Below are positions 21,145-29,638 of a stretch of DNA of 64,000 nucleotides, one piece after another. Position numbers and translations under genes: made by a program. The stretch's first letter is position 1. Every line of letters begins with the position of its first letter. Source of the DNA: Anaeropeptidivorans aminofermentans (GTDB lineage: Bacteria; Bacillota; Clostridia; Lachnospirales; UBA5962); contig NZ_OW711693.1 of NCBI RefSeq assembly GCF_940670685.1, positions 992,001 to 1,056,000 of the forward strand, written 5' to 3'. The notes under the pieces were generated by a model. That model had not been told where the DNA came from. It was given only the letters and a program-made list of their open reading frames with translations, and did no database searches.

Positions 21145-22443
21145 TTACAATTCAAGAAGCTTTATTGCATCAACGTAAGAAGCGATGCCTTCTGCCACTT
21201 TTTTAGCTTCCTTCATGGCAAGCACTACGGTCGCAGGCTTATGAACCACGTCACCTCCGGCAAAAACCCCTTTTCTTGTGGTCATGCCGTAAGGCTTATC
21301 TTTGGTGATGACATATCCTGAGTCATTTACGCCGATGCCTGTTGTTGTGGATACGATGCGGCTTGCAGGCCTTGAGCCTACGGCAAGCATAATAACATCG
21401 GCTTCGATTTCCTTGATTTCGCCGTCTTTTTTAAATTTAAGACCTTTAACAGTATGGTCTCCTGTAAATTCTACAGGGTCGGCATACCATATAAATTCGA
21501 CCCCTTCATCAAGAGCGCTTTTATATTCAGTCTTTAGAGCCGGCATATCTTCAAGGCCCTTTCTATAGACAATGGTTACGGAAGAAGCACCGTATCTTAA
21601 AGCGGTCCTTGCGGCATCCATTGCTACGTTTCCGGCCCCTACAATTACCACCTTGTCTTCTTTGGATACGGGAACTTCATCTTCGTCTACGCTTCCGGCA
21701 TTATATAATGCAATCATGCGAAGAAAATATGTAGATTGGATTACGCCGCTTTTTTCTCTGCCTTCTATTTCAAGGTCACGGGCGAGGGCAGTGCCTGTTC
21801 CGATAAATATTGCGTCAAAGTTTTGAGAAAACATATCGTCTATTGTAAGGTCTTTGCCTACGGTTACATTGGTAAGAAATGTGACGCCTAAAGCTTCTAT
21901 TTTTTTTATTTCTCTGCGGACAACAGCTTTAGGAAGACGAAATTCCGGAATACCATAAAGCAATACGCCCCCCGGCTCGCTTTCGTTTTCATATATGATT
22001 ACGTTAAAGCCTTCTCTTGCAAGGTCTCCTGCAACCGTAAGGCCGGCAGGGCCAGAGCCTATTACTGCGACCTTTCCCCTTGTTTTTTGGGCTATGTTTT
22101 CTTTTATAAGCCCCATTTCGGCATCAAAGTCCGCTATGAACTGTTCAAGGCCTCCTACCTGTATGGGATTACCTTTGGCATTTAGGACGCAATGGCCTAC
22201 GCATTGCTTTTCGTGAGGGCATACCCTTCCGCAAACAGCAGGGAGATTAGTTTTCTTTGCAAGGATTTCTCTTGCTTCGCCTAAATTGCCTTTTGATAAT
22301 TGATATATAAAGTCAGGTATGTCATTATTGATAGGGCAGCCCTTTTGACATGCCGGAACCTTGCATCTTAAGCAGCGCTTGGCTTCATTAATTGCCTCCT
22401 GCATCGTATAGGATGTATTTTTTTCGTATTCGGATTGAGCCAT
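21145..22443 (-). CDS. GltD-like NAD(P)H/FAD iron-sulfur oxidoreductase
   Basis: A 432-residue protein with the fold of the glutamate synthase small subunit. N-terminal cysteines AKRCLRCKVPACQKGCPINND (near 22) and PAVCGRVCPHEKQCVGHC (near 69) form [4Fe-4S] sites; GSGPAGLTVAGDLAREG (near 130) binds FAD, VVIVGAGNVAMDAARTALR (near 266) binds NAD(P)H, and the C-terminal GVFAGGDVVHKPATVVLAM closes the FAD domain. It could supply electrons to glutamate synthase or act like the large subunit of an NfnAB-type transhydrogenase, but neither gltB nor an NfnA-like gene is adjacent, so the partner is unknown. The start follows AGGTTTAT... with a weak CGGAGG site. Confidence 0.88.
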   Translation of the reverse strand: MAQSEYEKNTSYTMQEAINEAKRCLRCKVPACQKGCPINNDIPDFIYQLSKGNLGEAREILAKKTNLPAVCGRVCPHEKQCVGHCVLNAKGNPIQVGGLEQFIADFDAEMGLIKENIAQKTRGKVAVIGSGPAGLTVAGDLAREGFNVIIYENESEPGGVLLYGIPEFRLPKAVVRREIKKIEALGVTFLTNVTVGKDLTIDDMFSQNFDAIFIGTGTALARDLEIEGREKSGVIQSTYFLRMIALYNAGSVDEDEVPVSKEDKVVIVGAGNVAMDAARTALRYGASSVTIVYRKGLEDMPALKTEYKSALDEGVEFIWYADPVEFTGDHTVKGLKFKKDGEIKEIEADVIMLAVGSRPASRIVSTTTGIGVNDSGYVITKDKPYGMTTRKGVFAGGDVVHKPATVVLAMKEAKKVAEGIASYVDAIKLLEL

Positions 22444-22732
22444 ATAAACCTCCGGGTAAAAATAATATAATTAAAAACTAATATTATAATATAACACTTA
22501 GACATAAGTTAAAAGAATTATTATTTTTTTAACAGATTTAAAAAGCGTTTGAATAGATATTCAATATGATTAAATGAAACAGGAATTTAAGGTTTTTTGC
22601 TGCTGTTTTTTGTAAGAATGCTGCTTCTGAACCGCTGTTTATCCTGATATGGTAATATACATATGCTTTTTATACAGTATTTTTATTAATTATGGCATAT
22701 ACTTGTTTTTATTTAATAAACAGATGTAAACA
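22444..22732. other. Intergenic region without a recognised gene
   Basis: AT-rich spacer holding the promoter of the GltD-like gene. I see no conserved structure. Confidence 0.5.
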
Positions 22733-22762
22733 AAAAAAGAGCAGCATAATCTGCCCTTTTTT
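22733..22762 (-). terminator. Terminator of the peptidoglycan-binding repeat gene
   Basis: On the minus strand GGGCAG pairs with CTGCTC around ATTATG, followed by a run of seven T. It lies about 50 bases past the stop codon. Confidence 0.75.
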
Positions 22763-22810
22763 ATCTGCATCTCTATTTGTTTGTGAGTTCATTAACCATT
22801 TATATTAGTT

Positions 22811-24931
22811 CTATTGAGGTAATTCTTGATAAACTTCTACTATTTTATTCCAAGTTTCTGGTCCGATGATGCCGTCGGGGGTAAGACCAAATTCAGTTTG
22901 GAACGTCCTCACGATGCTTTCTGTCACCGGCCCGAACCATCCGTCAGGCAATATGGGAGGAATATTGGGATAAAATTCGGCTATGAGATTAATCAGATTT
23001 TGTATATATCTTACGTCTTCGCCTCTATCATCTATTCTAAGGGGTCTTCCGGGATAAGAGGGGATTTCCGCATTTATTTGACTGCAGATTTCAAATATTT
23101 TATTCCATGTTATTCTTCCTACGATTCCGTCGGCAAAGAGATTGAATTGAATCTGGAATGCTCTTACAGCCGCTTCTGTTGCAGGGCCATATATTCCGTC
23201 TGCTGTAATTTCAGGAATTGAAGGATAGACTGCAGATATTTCTCTTAAACAGCTTTGCACAAGCATAACTTCGTGACCGACGGAGCCTACCCTTAAGGAT
23301 TCCTCAGGATATGGAGGGCCGTAGGCGCCAATGGGATTTGCAATAATGTGTTCAATTACTTTATACACATAATAAAGGTCATTCCAAGTTCTTGGGCCTA
23401 CAATGCCATCGGCGGGCTCGATAAAGAAAAGCTTCTGAAAGGCGATTACTGCCTGCTCGGTATTTTCGGTAAATACACCGTTATTTATGACTAAAGGAAT
23501 AATAGGGTAAAACTGGGCTATAAAATTCAAAATAAACTGAAGCTCAATTACATCTTCGCCTCTGGAGCCTAATCTTAATATAGAGGTCGGAGGAGTGCTG
23601 CCTATACCTATGCGTATCCCTTCGCTTGTAAGCTCTCCAAGCCTTGCCACCCCTACAAAGATACGTATAATTGCATACCATGTATCCTTTCCCACAATTC
23701 CGTCAGGAGTCAGGTTAAATGTTTCTTGAAATACTTTTACGGCTTCGGTTGTCTCGGGGCCAAAAAATCCGTTTGGCTCGCTGATAATAGGAATCAGAGG
23801 ATAATTGGCGCTGATGCGGTTTAAAGAGTCCTGTATGAGGCGTATATCATCGCCGGATTCGCCTTCAACATAAGGATATCCTCTGTAGGTGCCAAAGAGA
23901 TCGAGAAAGTTATTAGACTCAAAAATCCTGATATCTTCCGGATAATAATAAGTTAAGATTTCAAAGGGGGTATAACCCTCTTCCGCCAAGGGAACGGTTC
24001 CCCATTGAGAAAGCCCGTCGCAGGTTACGGTAGTTCCGTTACAGTATTGGGCAAAAAAAGGCTCTCGTCTTCCTAAGCGCCTGAGGAAAAGATTAAACAT
24101 ACCGTCAACGTATTGGCTTATGTTTTCAAATATATTTCTTCCGTATACAAAGCTTTGGTCATATGCCGTAGAATTGGTTATATCAAAATCATACCCTCGG
24201 CTTCGATACCATACCGTAAATATCCTGTTAAGGGCGAAGGAAATCTGAGCGTAAATATTAGCCTTTATAGCGGCTTCCGGCCAAGTGGGAAATATTTCGC
24301 TTGAGGCAACGTTTTTAATATAGTCTATAAAAGGTACCCTTACGTTTAAAGCATCCGAATCAGGAGGGCCGAGATGCACTGTGATATAATTTGGCACAGT
24401 AATATCATTTGCCGGCAGGGGTGTAAACTGAGTTTTGCCTTCATGGTCCATGATACGGATTTTCCTTTCTATATTAGTTGTAAAGATATTCTTTTTTTGA
24501 CTAAATGAACTTTGCTGAGCTGGACCTGAATCTTCAGGCTCTGTTTCCGTAAGGGGAGAAGTTGGCTTTATAATAATCTCCATTGCAGATTCCTCAGGGG
24601 TCGAATTTGGAGCAATGGGAAAATTGTGAATTGGTAAAATAGCAAGTTTATTGGGGAAAATTTGGACGCCTTTGATCGTAAGAGTTGCGTAGCCTCCGAA
24701 AGCCGGAACCTCTACGTCGTAGGTTGAAAAGGATGTAGTATCAGCACCAGGTTCATATGAAATAACCTCATCAGGGGCAGAAAGGTCAACTTTCGCAGTG
24801 CTGCCCATTTCATCGGTAAAGATATTATATATGATGTTTCCGTTTGGTTCTTTTACCAATATGTTTGCATTGGGAATGGGCATATAATTATTCCCCAATC
24901 TCAATTCAATCCTTAAATATCCTTTTTGCAT
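22811..24931 (-). CDS. Protein with four peptidoglycan-binding repeats
   Basis: A 706-residue protein. The N-terminal 120 residues look like a carboxypeptidase-regulatory-type beta domain (NANILVKEPNGNIIYNIFTDEMGSTAKV). Residues about 220-350 contain AINKNIYAQISFALNR-like text and CDGLSQWGTVPLAEEGYTPFEILTYYYPEDI, reminiscent of the SpoIID/LytB ending. Four peptidoglycan-binding type 1 repeats follow, each with a FGPxTxxAVxxFQ...DGIVGxxTW core, near residues 360-425, 460-525, 545-615 and 630-700. No signal peptide or catalytic residues are evident, so a role in spore cortex or wall structures without export is possible. I infer a sporulation link; the function is unknown. A GAGGAGTATTTT site precedes the ATG. 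Confidence 0.8.
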   Translation of the reverse strand: MQKGYLRIELRLGNNYMPIPNANILVKEPNGNIIYNIFTDEMGSTAKVDLSAPDEVISYEPGADTTSFSTYDVEVPAFGGYATLTIKGVQIFPNKLAILPIHNFPIAPNSTPEESAMEIIIKPTSPLTETEPEDSGPAQQSSFSQKKNIFTTNIERKIRIMDHEGKTQFTPLPANDITVPNYITVHLGPPDSDALNVRVPFIDYIKNVASSEIFPTWPEAAIKANIYAQISFALNRIFTVWYRSRGYDFDITNSTAYDQSFVYGRNIFENISQYVDGMFNLFLRRLGRREPFFAQYCNGTTVTCDGLSQWGTVPLAEEGYTPFEILTYYYPEDIRIFESNNFLDLFGTYRGYPYVEGESGDDIRLIQDSLNRISANYPLIPIISEPNGFFGPETTEAVKVFQETFNLTPDGIVGKDTWYAIIRIFVGVARLGELTSEGIRIGIGSTPPTSILRLGSRGEDVIELQFILNFIAQFYPIIPLVINNGVFTENTEQAVIAFQKLFFIEPADGIVGPRTWNDLYYVYKVIEHIIANPIGAYGPPYPEESLRVGSVGHEVMLVQSCLREISAVYPSIPEITADGIYGPATEAAVRAFQIQFNLFADGIVGRITWNKIFEICSQINAEIPSYPGRPLRIDDRGEDVRYIQNLINLIAEFYPNIPPILPDGWFGPVTESIVRTFQTEFGLTPDGIIGPETWNKIVEVYQELPQ

Positions 24932-25103
24932 AAAATACTCCTCTTTTCACATGACTATTAATGGCGATTATCATGAAAAACATATTAATACTAATTTATT
25001 GAGTAAAAACGAAAAATGTTACATATTTAAAAATATGTCCTTGCCTAAAGTGATTAAAAAGTAAGTTTAATTTATTAACTTTATTATTTTTTATTCAAAA
25101 GAG

Positions 25104-25157
25104 TTGCATTTTATGAAAAATAATTATATAATATAAGTAAATTTAGGGACGCCTAAA
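25104..25157 (+). promoter_or_regulatory. Promoter and operator of the metal regulator gene
   Basis: TTGCAT (25104-25109), 17 bases, TATAAT (25127-25132). The palindrome TTTAGG-GACG-CCTAAA (25142-25157) covers the predicted start of transcription, as expected for a DtxR/MntR-type autorepressor. Confidence 0.65.
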
Positions 25158-25171
25158 AAAGAGGAATTGTC

Positions 25172-25573
25172 ATGACACCTAACAAAGAAGATTACTTAAA
25201 AGAAATATATAAAATGAACGGAGAAAATCAGGTTATCAGCAATAAGCAGATAGCCCAGAGGCTTGGCATAAAGCCTGCTTCCGTAACAGAAATGATCAAT
25301 AAACTTAAGACAGAAGATTATGTTTCCTATGAGCCTTATAAGGGAATAAAGCTTACGGAAAAGGGCGTTAAGAAAGCATCTTTTCTTCTTAGGAGCCACA
25401 GGCTTTGGGAGGTATTTTTAAAGGATTATCTTAAATATGAAGAAAGCAAAATCCATGATGTCGCAGAAGAGCTTGAGCATGTTACGCCTCAGGACCTTTT
25501 GGAAAAGCTGGACGAATATCTTAATTATCCTGAGCATTGTCCTCATGGCTCTGTAATACCTAAAAAAAGGTAA
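25172..25573 (+). CDS. DtxR/MntR-family metal-dependent repressor
   Basis: A 133-residue regulator with an N-terminal winged helix (NKEDYLKEIYKMNGENQVISNKQIAQRLGIKPASVTEMINKLKTEDYVSYEPYKGIKLTE in pieces, residues 4-65) and a dimerisation and metal-binding domain with HRLWEVFL (near 79), EELEH (near 99) and YPEHCPHGSVIP near the end. It has no SH3-like third domain, so it resembles MntR/TroR rather than full DtxR. Manganese or zinc is the likely signal, because the next genes encode a transporter for such metals. It follows AAAGAGGAATTGTC. Confidence 0.88.
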   Translation: MTPNKEDYLKEIYKMNGENQVISNKQIAQRLGIKPASVTEMINKLKTEDYVSYEPYKGIKLTEKGVKKASFLLRSHRLWEVFLKDYLKYEESKIHDVAEELEHVTPQDLLEKLDEYLNYPEHCPHGSVIPKKR

Positions 25574-25609
25574 AACGCCATATCTAAAAATAAATTACAT
25601 TTTAATATA

Positions 25610-25678
25610 TTTAAAGGTATTTTAAGTAAGCCCAAAATTATTTTATTAAAATGGGGTTCTCTTGAGAATACCTTAAAT
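25610..25678 (+). promoter_or_regulatory. Long imperfect hairpin between regulator and transporter genes
   Basis: TTTAAAGGTATTTTAAG is nearly complementary to CTTGAGAATACCTTAAA, with an inner pairing of CCCAAAAT to the ATTTTGGG-like text ATGGGG. It may be an attenuator or a processing site; there is no T-run after it. Confidence 0.45.
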
Positions 25679-25782
25679 TTTCAGACAAAAGTTAGCTTTA
25701 GATAACAATATCATAAGACTAACTATGAAACTGTTAGACGAATTTTGCATATAAAGGAATAGATATATAAGGAGGAATAATC

Positions 25783-26709
25783 ATGTATAAAAGTAAGATT
25801 ATATTTTTAATATATGCTTTGATAGGAATATTTGCACTGGCAGGCTGTTCTGCTGAAAAAGAGTCAAACGGCAAGCTTAAAATAGTAGCTACGACAACAA
25901 TGCTTTATGATCTTGGCTTAAACATAGGCGGAAACCACGTAGAAGTTAAAGCGCTTATGAGCCCGGGTATTGACCCGCATCTTTTCAAGGCCAGCGCGGG
26001 AGATGTTAATTTAATGCAGGAAGCGGATATCGTTATATATAACGGCCTTCATCTTGAAGGAAAAATGGCCGACGTATTTGAAGCCCTTTCAAAAGGCGGG
26101 CATTCCGTTATATGCATAGAAGACGGAATCGATAGCAGTAAGCTCTTAACCTCAGAAGACGAAGGAAGCGTATATGACCCTCATATATGGTTTGATGTTG
26201 ATTTATGGAAAGATGCGGCAAAACATGTTGCAGGGGAACTTTCCAAAATAGATGAAAAAAACGCCGGGGATTATGAAAAGAACCTTGAAAGCTATTTAAA
26301 AAAGCTTGATGCCCTTGATGCATATATAAAGGAAAGAACCAGTGAAATAGGCGAAGAGCAGAGAGTGCTTGTAACGGCCCATGATGCCTTTCGATATTTT
26401 GCCAGAGCCTACGGATATGAGGTTAAGGGCCTTCAAGGCATAAGCACAGAGGCTGAAGCCGGAACAGCCGATGTAAAAAGCCTTGCAGATTTTATATATG
26501 AAAGAAAGATAAAAGCGGTTTTTGTTGAATCCTCTGTGCCTGCTAAAACCATAGAGGCTTTAAAGGCAGCTGTAGATTCAAGGGGATTTGTTACGGAAAT
26601 AGGAGGAGAGCTTTATTCAGATTCTCTGGGAGATGAAAAAAGCGGAACCGAAACCTATATACTTACTTTTAGAGCAAATATAGATACTATAGTTAATGCA
26701 CTTAAGTAA
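25783..26709 (+). CDS. Manganese/zinc ABC transporter substrate-binding lipoprotein
   Basis: A 308-residue cluster A-I binding protein. The N-terminus is a lipoprotein signal with lipobox LAGC (cysteine near 22). Metal ligands expected in the family are visible: H in DPHLFKAS (near 66), H in YDPHIWFD (near 131), H in TAHDAFRYF (near 196), and an acid near the C-terminus (GGELYSDSLG). The loop YNGLHLEGKM is also typical. It binds Mn2+ or Zn2+ outside the membrane and hands it to the permeases encoded downstream. ATG follows AAGGAGGAATAATC. No histidine-rich zinc loop is present, which leans towards manganese, though this is inference. Confidence 0.9.
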   Translation: MYKSKIIFLIYALIGIFALAGCSAEKESNGKLKIVATTTMLYDLGLNIGGNHVEVKALMSPGIDPHLFKASAGDVNLMQEADIVIYNGLHLEGKMADVFEALSKGGHSVICIEDGIDSSKLLTSEDEGSVYDPHIWFDVDLWKDAAKHVAGELSKIDEKNAGDYEKNLESYLKKLDALDAYIKERTSEIGEEQRVLVTAHDAFRYFARAYGYEVKGLQGISTEAEAGTADVKSLADFIYERKIKAVFVESSVPAKTIEALKAAVDSRGFVTEIGGELYSDSLGDEKSGTETYILTFRANIDTIVNALK

Positions 26710-26722
26710 AATAGGGGAGGCT

Positions 26723-27472
26723 ATGGATATGATCTTTGAAAATAAAGATGATTATGCGGTAGAAATAGAAAATCTTACAGTATCCTACGGAATAAAGCCT
26801 GTGCTTATGGATATTGATTTAAAAATTCCCAAAGGAAAGCTGGTTGCAGTCATAGGGCCCAACGGAGCAGGAAAGACCACCCTTTTAAAATCCGTTTTGG
26901 GACTTATAAAGCCTGTAAAGGGAAAGATTAAATTTGGCTATGAGAGAGGAATCAGAAAATCCGCCTATGTTCCTCAAAGCTCTTCCGTAGACTGGGATTT
27001 TCCTACAACGGCTCTTGATGTAGTACTTATGGGAAGATACGGAAAAATAGGCTGGTTTAAAAGGCCGGGGAAAAAGGATATAGAACTGTCAAAAGAGCTT
27101 TTAAATAAAGTAGGTATGGGAGAATATGCAGGCAGGCAGATAAGCCAGCTTTCAGGCGGCCAGCAGCAGAGAGTCTTTCTTGCCAGAGCCCTTGCTCAGG
27201 AGGCGGAAATATACTTTATGGATGAGCCTTTTAAGGGGGTAGACGCCCAGACGGAAAAGGTTATTGTAGGGCTATTTAAAGAGATAAAGTCAGAAGGTAA
27301 AACCGTAGTTTCCGTCCACCATGACCTAAGAACAGTAGAAGAATATTTTGACTATGCAGTATTTATAAACGAAAGATTAATTGCCGGTGGACCTGTAGGA
27401 AGCGTATTTAACGATAAGAATATTGAAAAGACTTACAGAATAAAAGAGGTTACTCTTAAGGAAGTGGTTTGA
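26723..27472 (+). CDS. Manganese/zinc ABC transporter ATPase
   Basis: A 249-residue ATPase with Walker A GPNGAGKTT, signature LSGGQQQRVFLARALAQ, Walker B IYFMDEPFKGVD and switch VSVHHDL. The start at 26723 follows ATAGGGGAGGCT; an earlier in-frame ATG at 26696 lies inside the previous gene. It is the energy subunit for the two permeases that follow. The spacing of 13 bases from the binding-protein gene and the overlap with the next gene show a single operon. Confidence 0.9.
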   Translation: MDMIFENKDDYAVEIENLTVSYGIKPVLMDIDLKIPKGKLVAVIGPNGAGKTTLLKSVLGLIKPVKGKIKFGYERGIRKSAYVPQSSSVDWDFPTTALDVVLMGRYGKIGWFKRPGKKDIELSKELLNKVGMGEYAGRQISQLSGGQQQRVFLARALAQEAEIYFMDEPFKGVDAQTEKVIVGLFKEIKSEGKTVVSVHHDLRTVEEYFDYAVFINERLIAGGPVGSVFNDKNIEKTYRIKEVTLKEVV

Positions 27473-28377
27473 TGGAAGTAATATTAAGTTTATTATCCGA
27501 TTATACCTTTAGGACTGTGGCTTTAGGGGCAGGTATCTTAGGCATCATAAGCGGCGTTCTTGGAAGTTTTTCCGTTCTTAGAAAGCAGAGCCTTTTAGGA
27601 GACGGGGTGTCTCACTCTGCTCTTCCGGGGGTCGTTGCGGCATTTTTAATTACAGGAAGCAAAAGAACGGAAATATTGCTTCTTGGGGCGCTGATTTCAG
27701 GGGCGTTATCCGTGTTTATCATCATTAATATTGTAAAATATTCAAGAGTAAAATTTGACAGCGCTCTGGCTTTAATCATGTCTGTTTTTTTCGGGCTCGG
27801 GATGGTGCTTTTAACTTATTCTCAGAAAATACCCAATGCCAATCAGGCAGGCCTTAACAGGTTTATATTTGGGCAGGCATCTACATTATTAAAACAGGAC
27901 GTTTTGTTAATGACGATAGGGGGCGGGATACTTCTCATTCTTGTAGCTCTTTTCTGGAAGGAGTTTAAGATACTGAGCTTTGACAGCGAATTTGCTATGT
28001 CTATAGGCTTTCCTGTTAAAAAGCTTAATCTGATGCTTTCTTTCATGACTGTAATAGGAATTATTATGGGACTGCAGACAGTAGGGGTAATCCTTATGAG
28101 TGCAATGCTTATTGCCCCTGCTGCTGCCGCAAGGCAATGGACGAATAAACTTCACAGAATGGTGATTATTTCTGCATCGTTCGGTGCATTTTCAGGGTTT
28201 TCAGGTACTGTGGCAAGTTCTATGTTTTCTAAAATGCCTACAGGTCCTTGTATTGTTATAGCGGCAAGCATAATAGTGCTCATAAGTGTTTTATTTTCAC
28301 CTCTTAGAGGGTTAATTCCGGCATATTACAGACAGAAAAGGCAAAAAGGAGGGAACTTAAATGACTCCGCAGCTTGA
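27472..28377 (+). CDS. Metal ABC transporter permease 1
   Basis: A 301-residue ABC-3 family permease with eight or nine hydrophobic segments; the early text GVLGSFSVLRKQSLLGDGVSHSALPGVV is diagnostic of the family. ATG overlaps the stop codon of the ATPase gene (TGATG). It should form a heterodimer channel with permease 2. Confidence 0.9.
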   Translation: MEVILSLLSDYTFRTVALGAGILGIISGVLGSFSVLRKQSLLGDGVSHSALPGVVAAFLITGSKRTEILLLGALISGALSVFIIINIVKYSRVKFDSALALIMSVFFGLGMVLLTYSQKIPNANQAGLNRFIFGQASTLLKQDVLLMTIGGGILLILVALFWKEFKILSFDSEFAMSIGFPVKKLNLMLSFMTVIGIIMGLQTVGVILMSAMLIAPAAAARQWTNKLHRMVIISASFGAFSGFSGTVASSMFSKMPTGPCIVIAASIIVLISVLFSPLRGLIPAYYRQKRQKGGNLNDSAA

Positions 28378-29251
28378 AATACAATTAATTGCAATTTTAA
28401 TTTCCGTCGGCTGTGCTTTACCGGGGGCATTTCTTGTCCTAAACAAAATGTCTATGATGGCAGATTCTATTACCCATACAATACTTTTGGGCATCGTCAT
28501 TGGATTTTTTATTACCCAGGATTTATCTTCCCCTGTTCTTATAATAGGGGCTGCTCTTACGGGGGTTGCCACGGTATGGCTTACGGAGCTTTTAAAAGGT
28601 TCGAGGCTTCTTTCCGGGGATTCTTCCATAGGAATTGTTTTCCCCTTCCTTTTCAGTATAGCCGTTATACTTATTTCAAGATATGCAGGCTCCGTGCATC
28701 TCGATACAGACTCAGTCCTTTTGGGAGAGCTTGCATTTGCACCTTTTGACAGGCTCCTGATAAACGGCATCGATATAGGCGCAAAGGGTATTTATATAGC
28801 CCTTAGTTTACTTGCTGTCAATATAGCCTTTATTGCCCTTTTCTTTAAAGAGCTTAAGCTTATGAGCTTTGACCCGGTGTTGGGCGCCATTTTAGGATTT
28901 TCTCCTCTTATATTAAGGTATGCTCTTATGACTGTCGTATCTCTTACGGCTGTAGGCGCATTTCAGGCAGTGGGTTCTGTGCTTGTAATAGCCTTTATGA
29001 TAGGACCGCCGGCGACAGCCTATCTTCTTACAGATGACTTAAAAAAGATGCTCTTCTTAAGTGGATTTATAGGAACCTTGGGAAGTATTTTGGGGTATAC
29101 AGGGGCAAGAGTTCTTGATGTATCCATAGCAGGCACGATTGCTGTAGCCATAGGTATATTATTTGGCCTTGCATTTATATTTGCCCCAAAAAGAGGAATG
29201 TTGAGTATTCTGAGTCATAGAAGAAAAGAAGCAAAAAAGCTTGTATCATGA
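28361..29251 (+). CDS. Metal ABC transporter permease 2
   Basis: A 296-residue ABC-3 family permease, start overlapping permease 1 by 17 bases, after AAAAGGAGGGAACTTAA. The text PGAFLVLNKMSMMADSITHTILLGIV matches the family core, and VLVIAFMIGPPATAYLLTDDL a later helix. Two different permeases in one operon (as in Tro/Mnt systems of the ABCD layout) is normal for Mn/Zn importers. Confidence 0.9.
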   Translation: MTPQLEIQLIAILISVGCALPGAFLVLNKMSMMADSITHTILLGIVIGFFITQDLSSPVLIIGAALTGVATVWLTELLKGSRLLSGDSSIGIVFPFLFSIAVILISRYAGSVHLDTDSVLLGELAFAPFDRLLINGIDIGAKGIYIALSLLAVNIAFIALFFKELKLMSFDPVLGAILGFSPLILRYALMTVVSLTAVGAFQAVGSVLVIAFMIGPPATAYLLTDDLKKMLFLSGFIGTLGSILGYTGARVLDVSIAGTIAVAIGILFGLAFIFAPKRGMLSILSHRRKEAKKLVS

Positions 29252-29269
29252 AAATTAAAATTATTAAAA

Positions 29270-29322
29270 GCAGATATGAAAAATTTCAATATTAGGAATT
29301 TTGCATATCTGTTTTTTTATTT
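29270..29322 (+). terminator. Terminator of the metal transporter operon
   Basis: CAGATATG-AAAAATTTC pairs with GGAATTTT-GCATATCTG, followed by TTTTTTT, shortly after the last stop codon. Confidence 0.88.
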
Positions 29323-29527
29323 ATTCTTCAAAAAAAGCCTATAAATTCTTCTAAAAAAACAATCTGATTTCGGCATATCAAATAAGTTTTTAAAAATAGT
29401 GAAAAATAGATAGGGTTGCGCTCATAATAACCTGAATAATTATAAAAGTGCCAATACAGGATTATAAAACAATAAAAAGACATGTGTATTCTATGTTAAA
29501 TATCTACATATAATAATGACGCTTATA

Positions 29528-29602
29528 TTGACTTAATATGCATAATGTTATAAAATATTCTTATGGCAAAGGGTGTGTTTAATGAGCATTTGCTATAAGA
29601 AT
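29528..29602 (+). promoter_or_regulatory. Promoter and leader hairpin of the cysteine-synthase-like gene
   Basis: TTGACT (29528-29533) and TATAAA (29549-29554) form a possible promoter with a short spacer. In the leader, ATTCTTATGGCAAA pairs with TTTGCTATAAGAAT (29589-29602) across about 19 bases. Its role is unknown. Confidence 0.5.
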
Positions 29603-29638
29603 GTATACAAAATTAACATTATTTGAGGGAGATGAATA

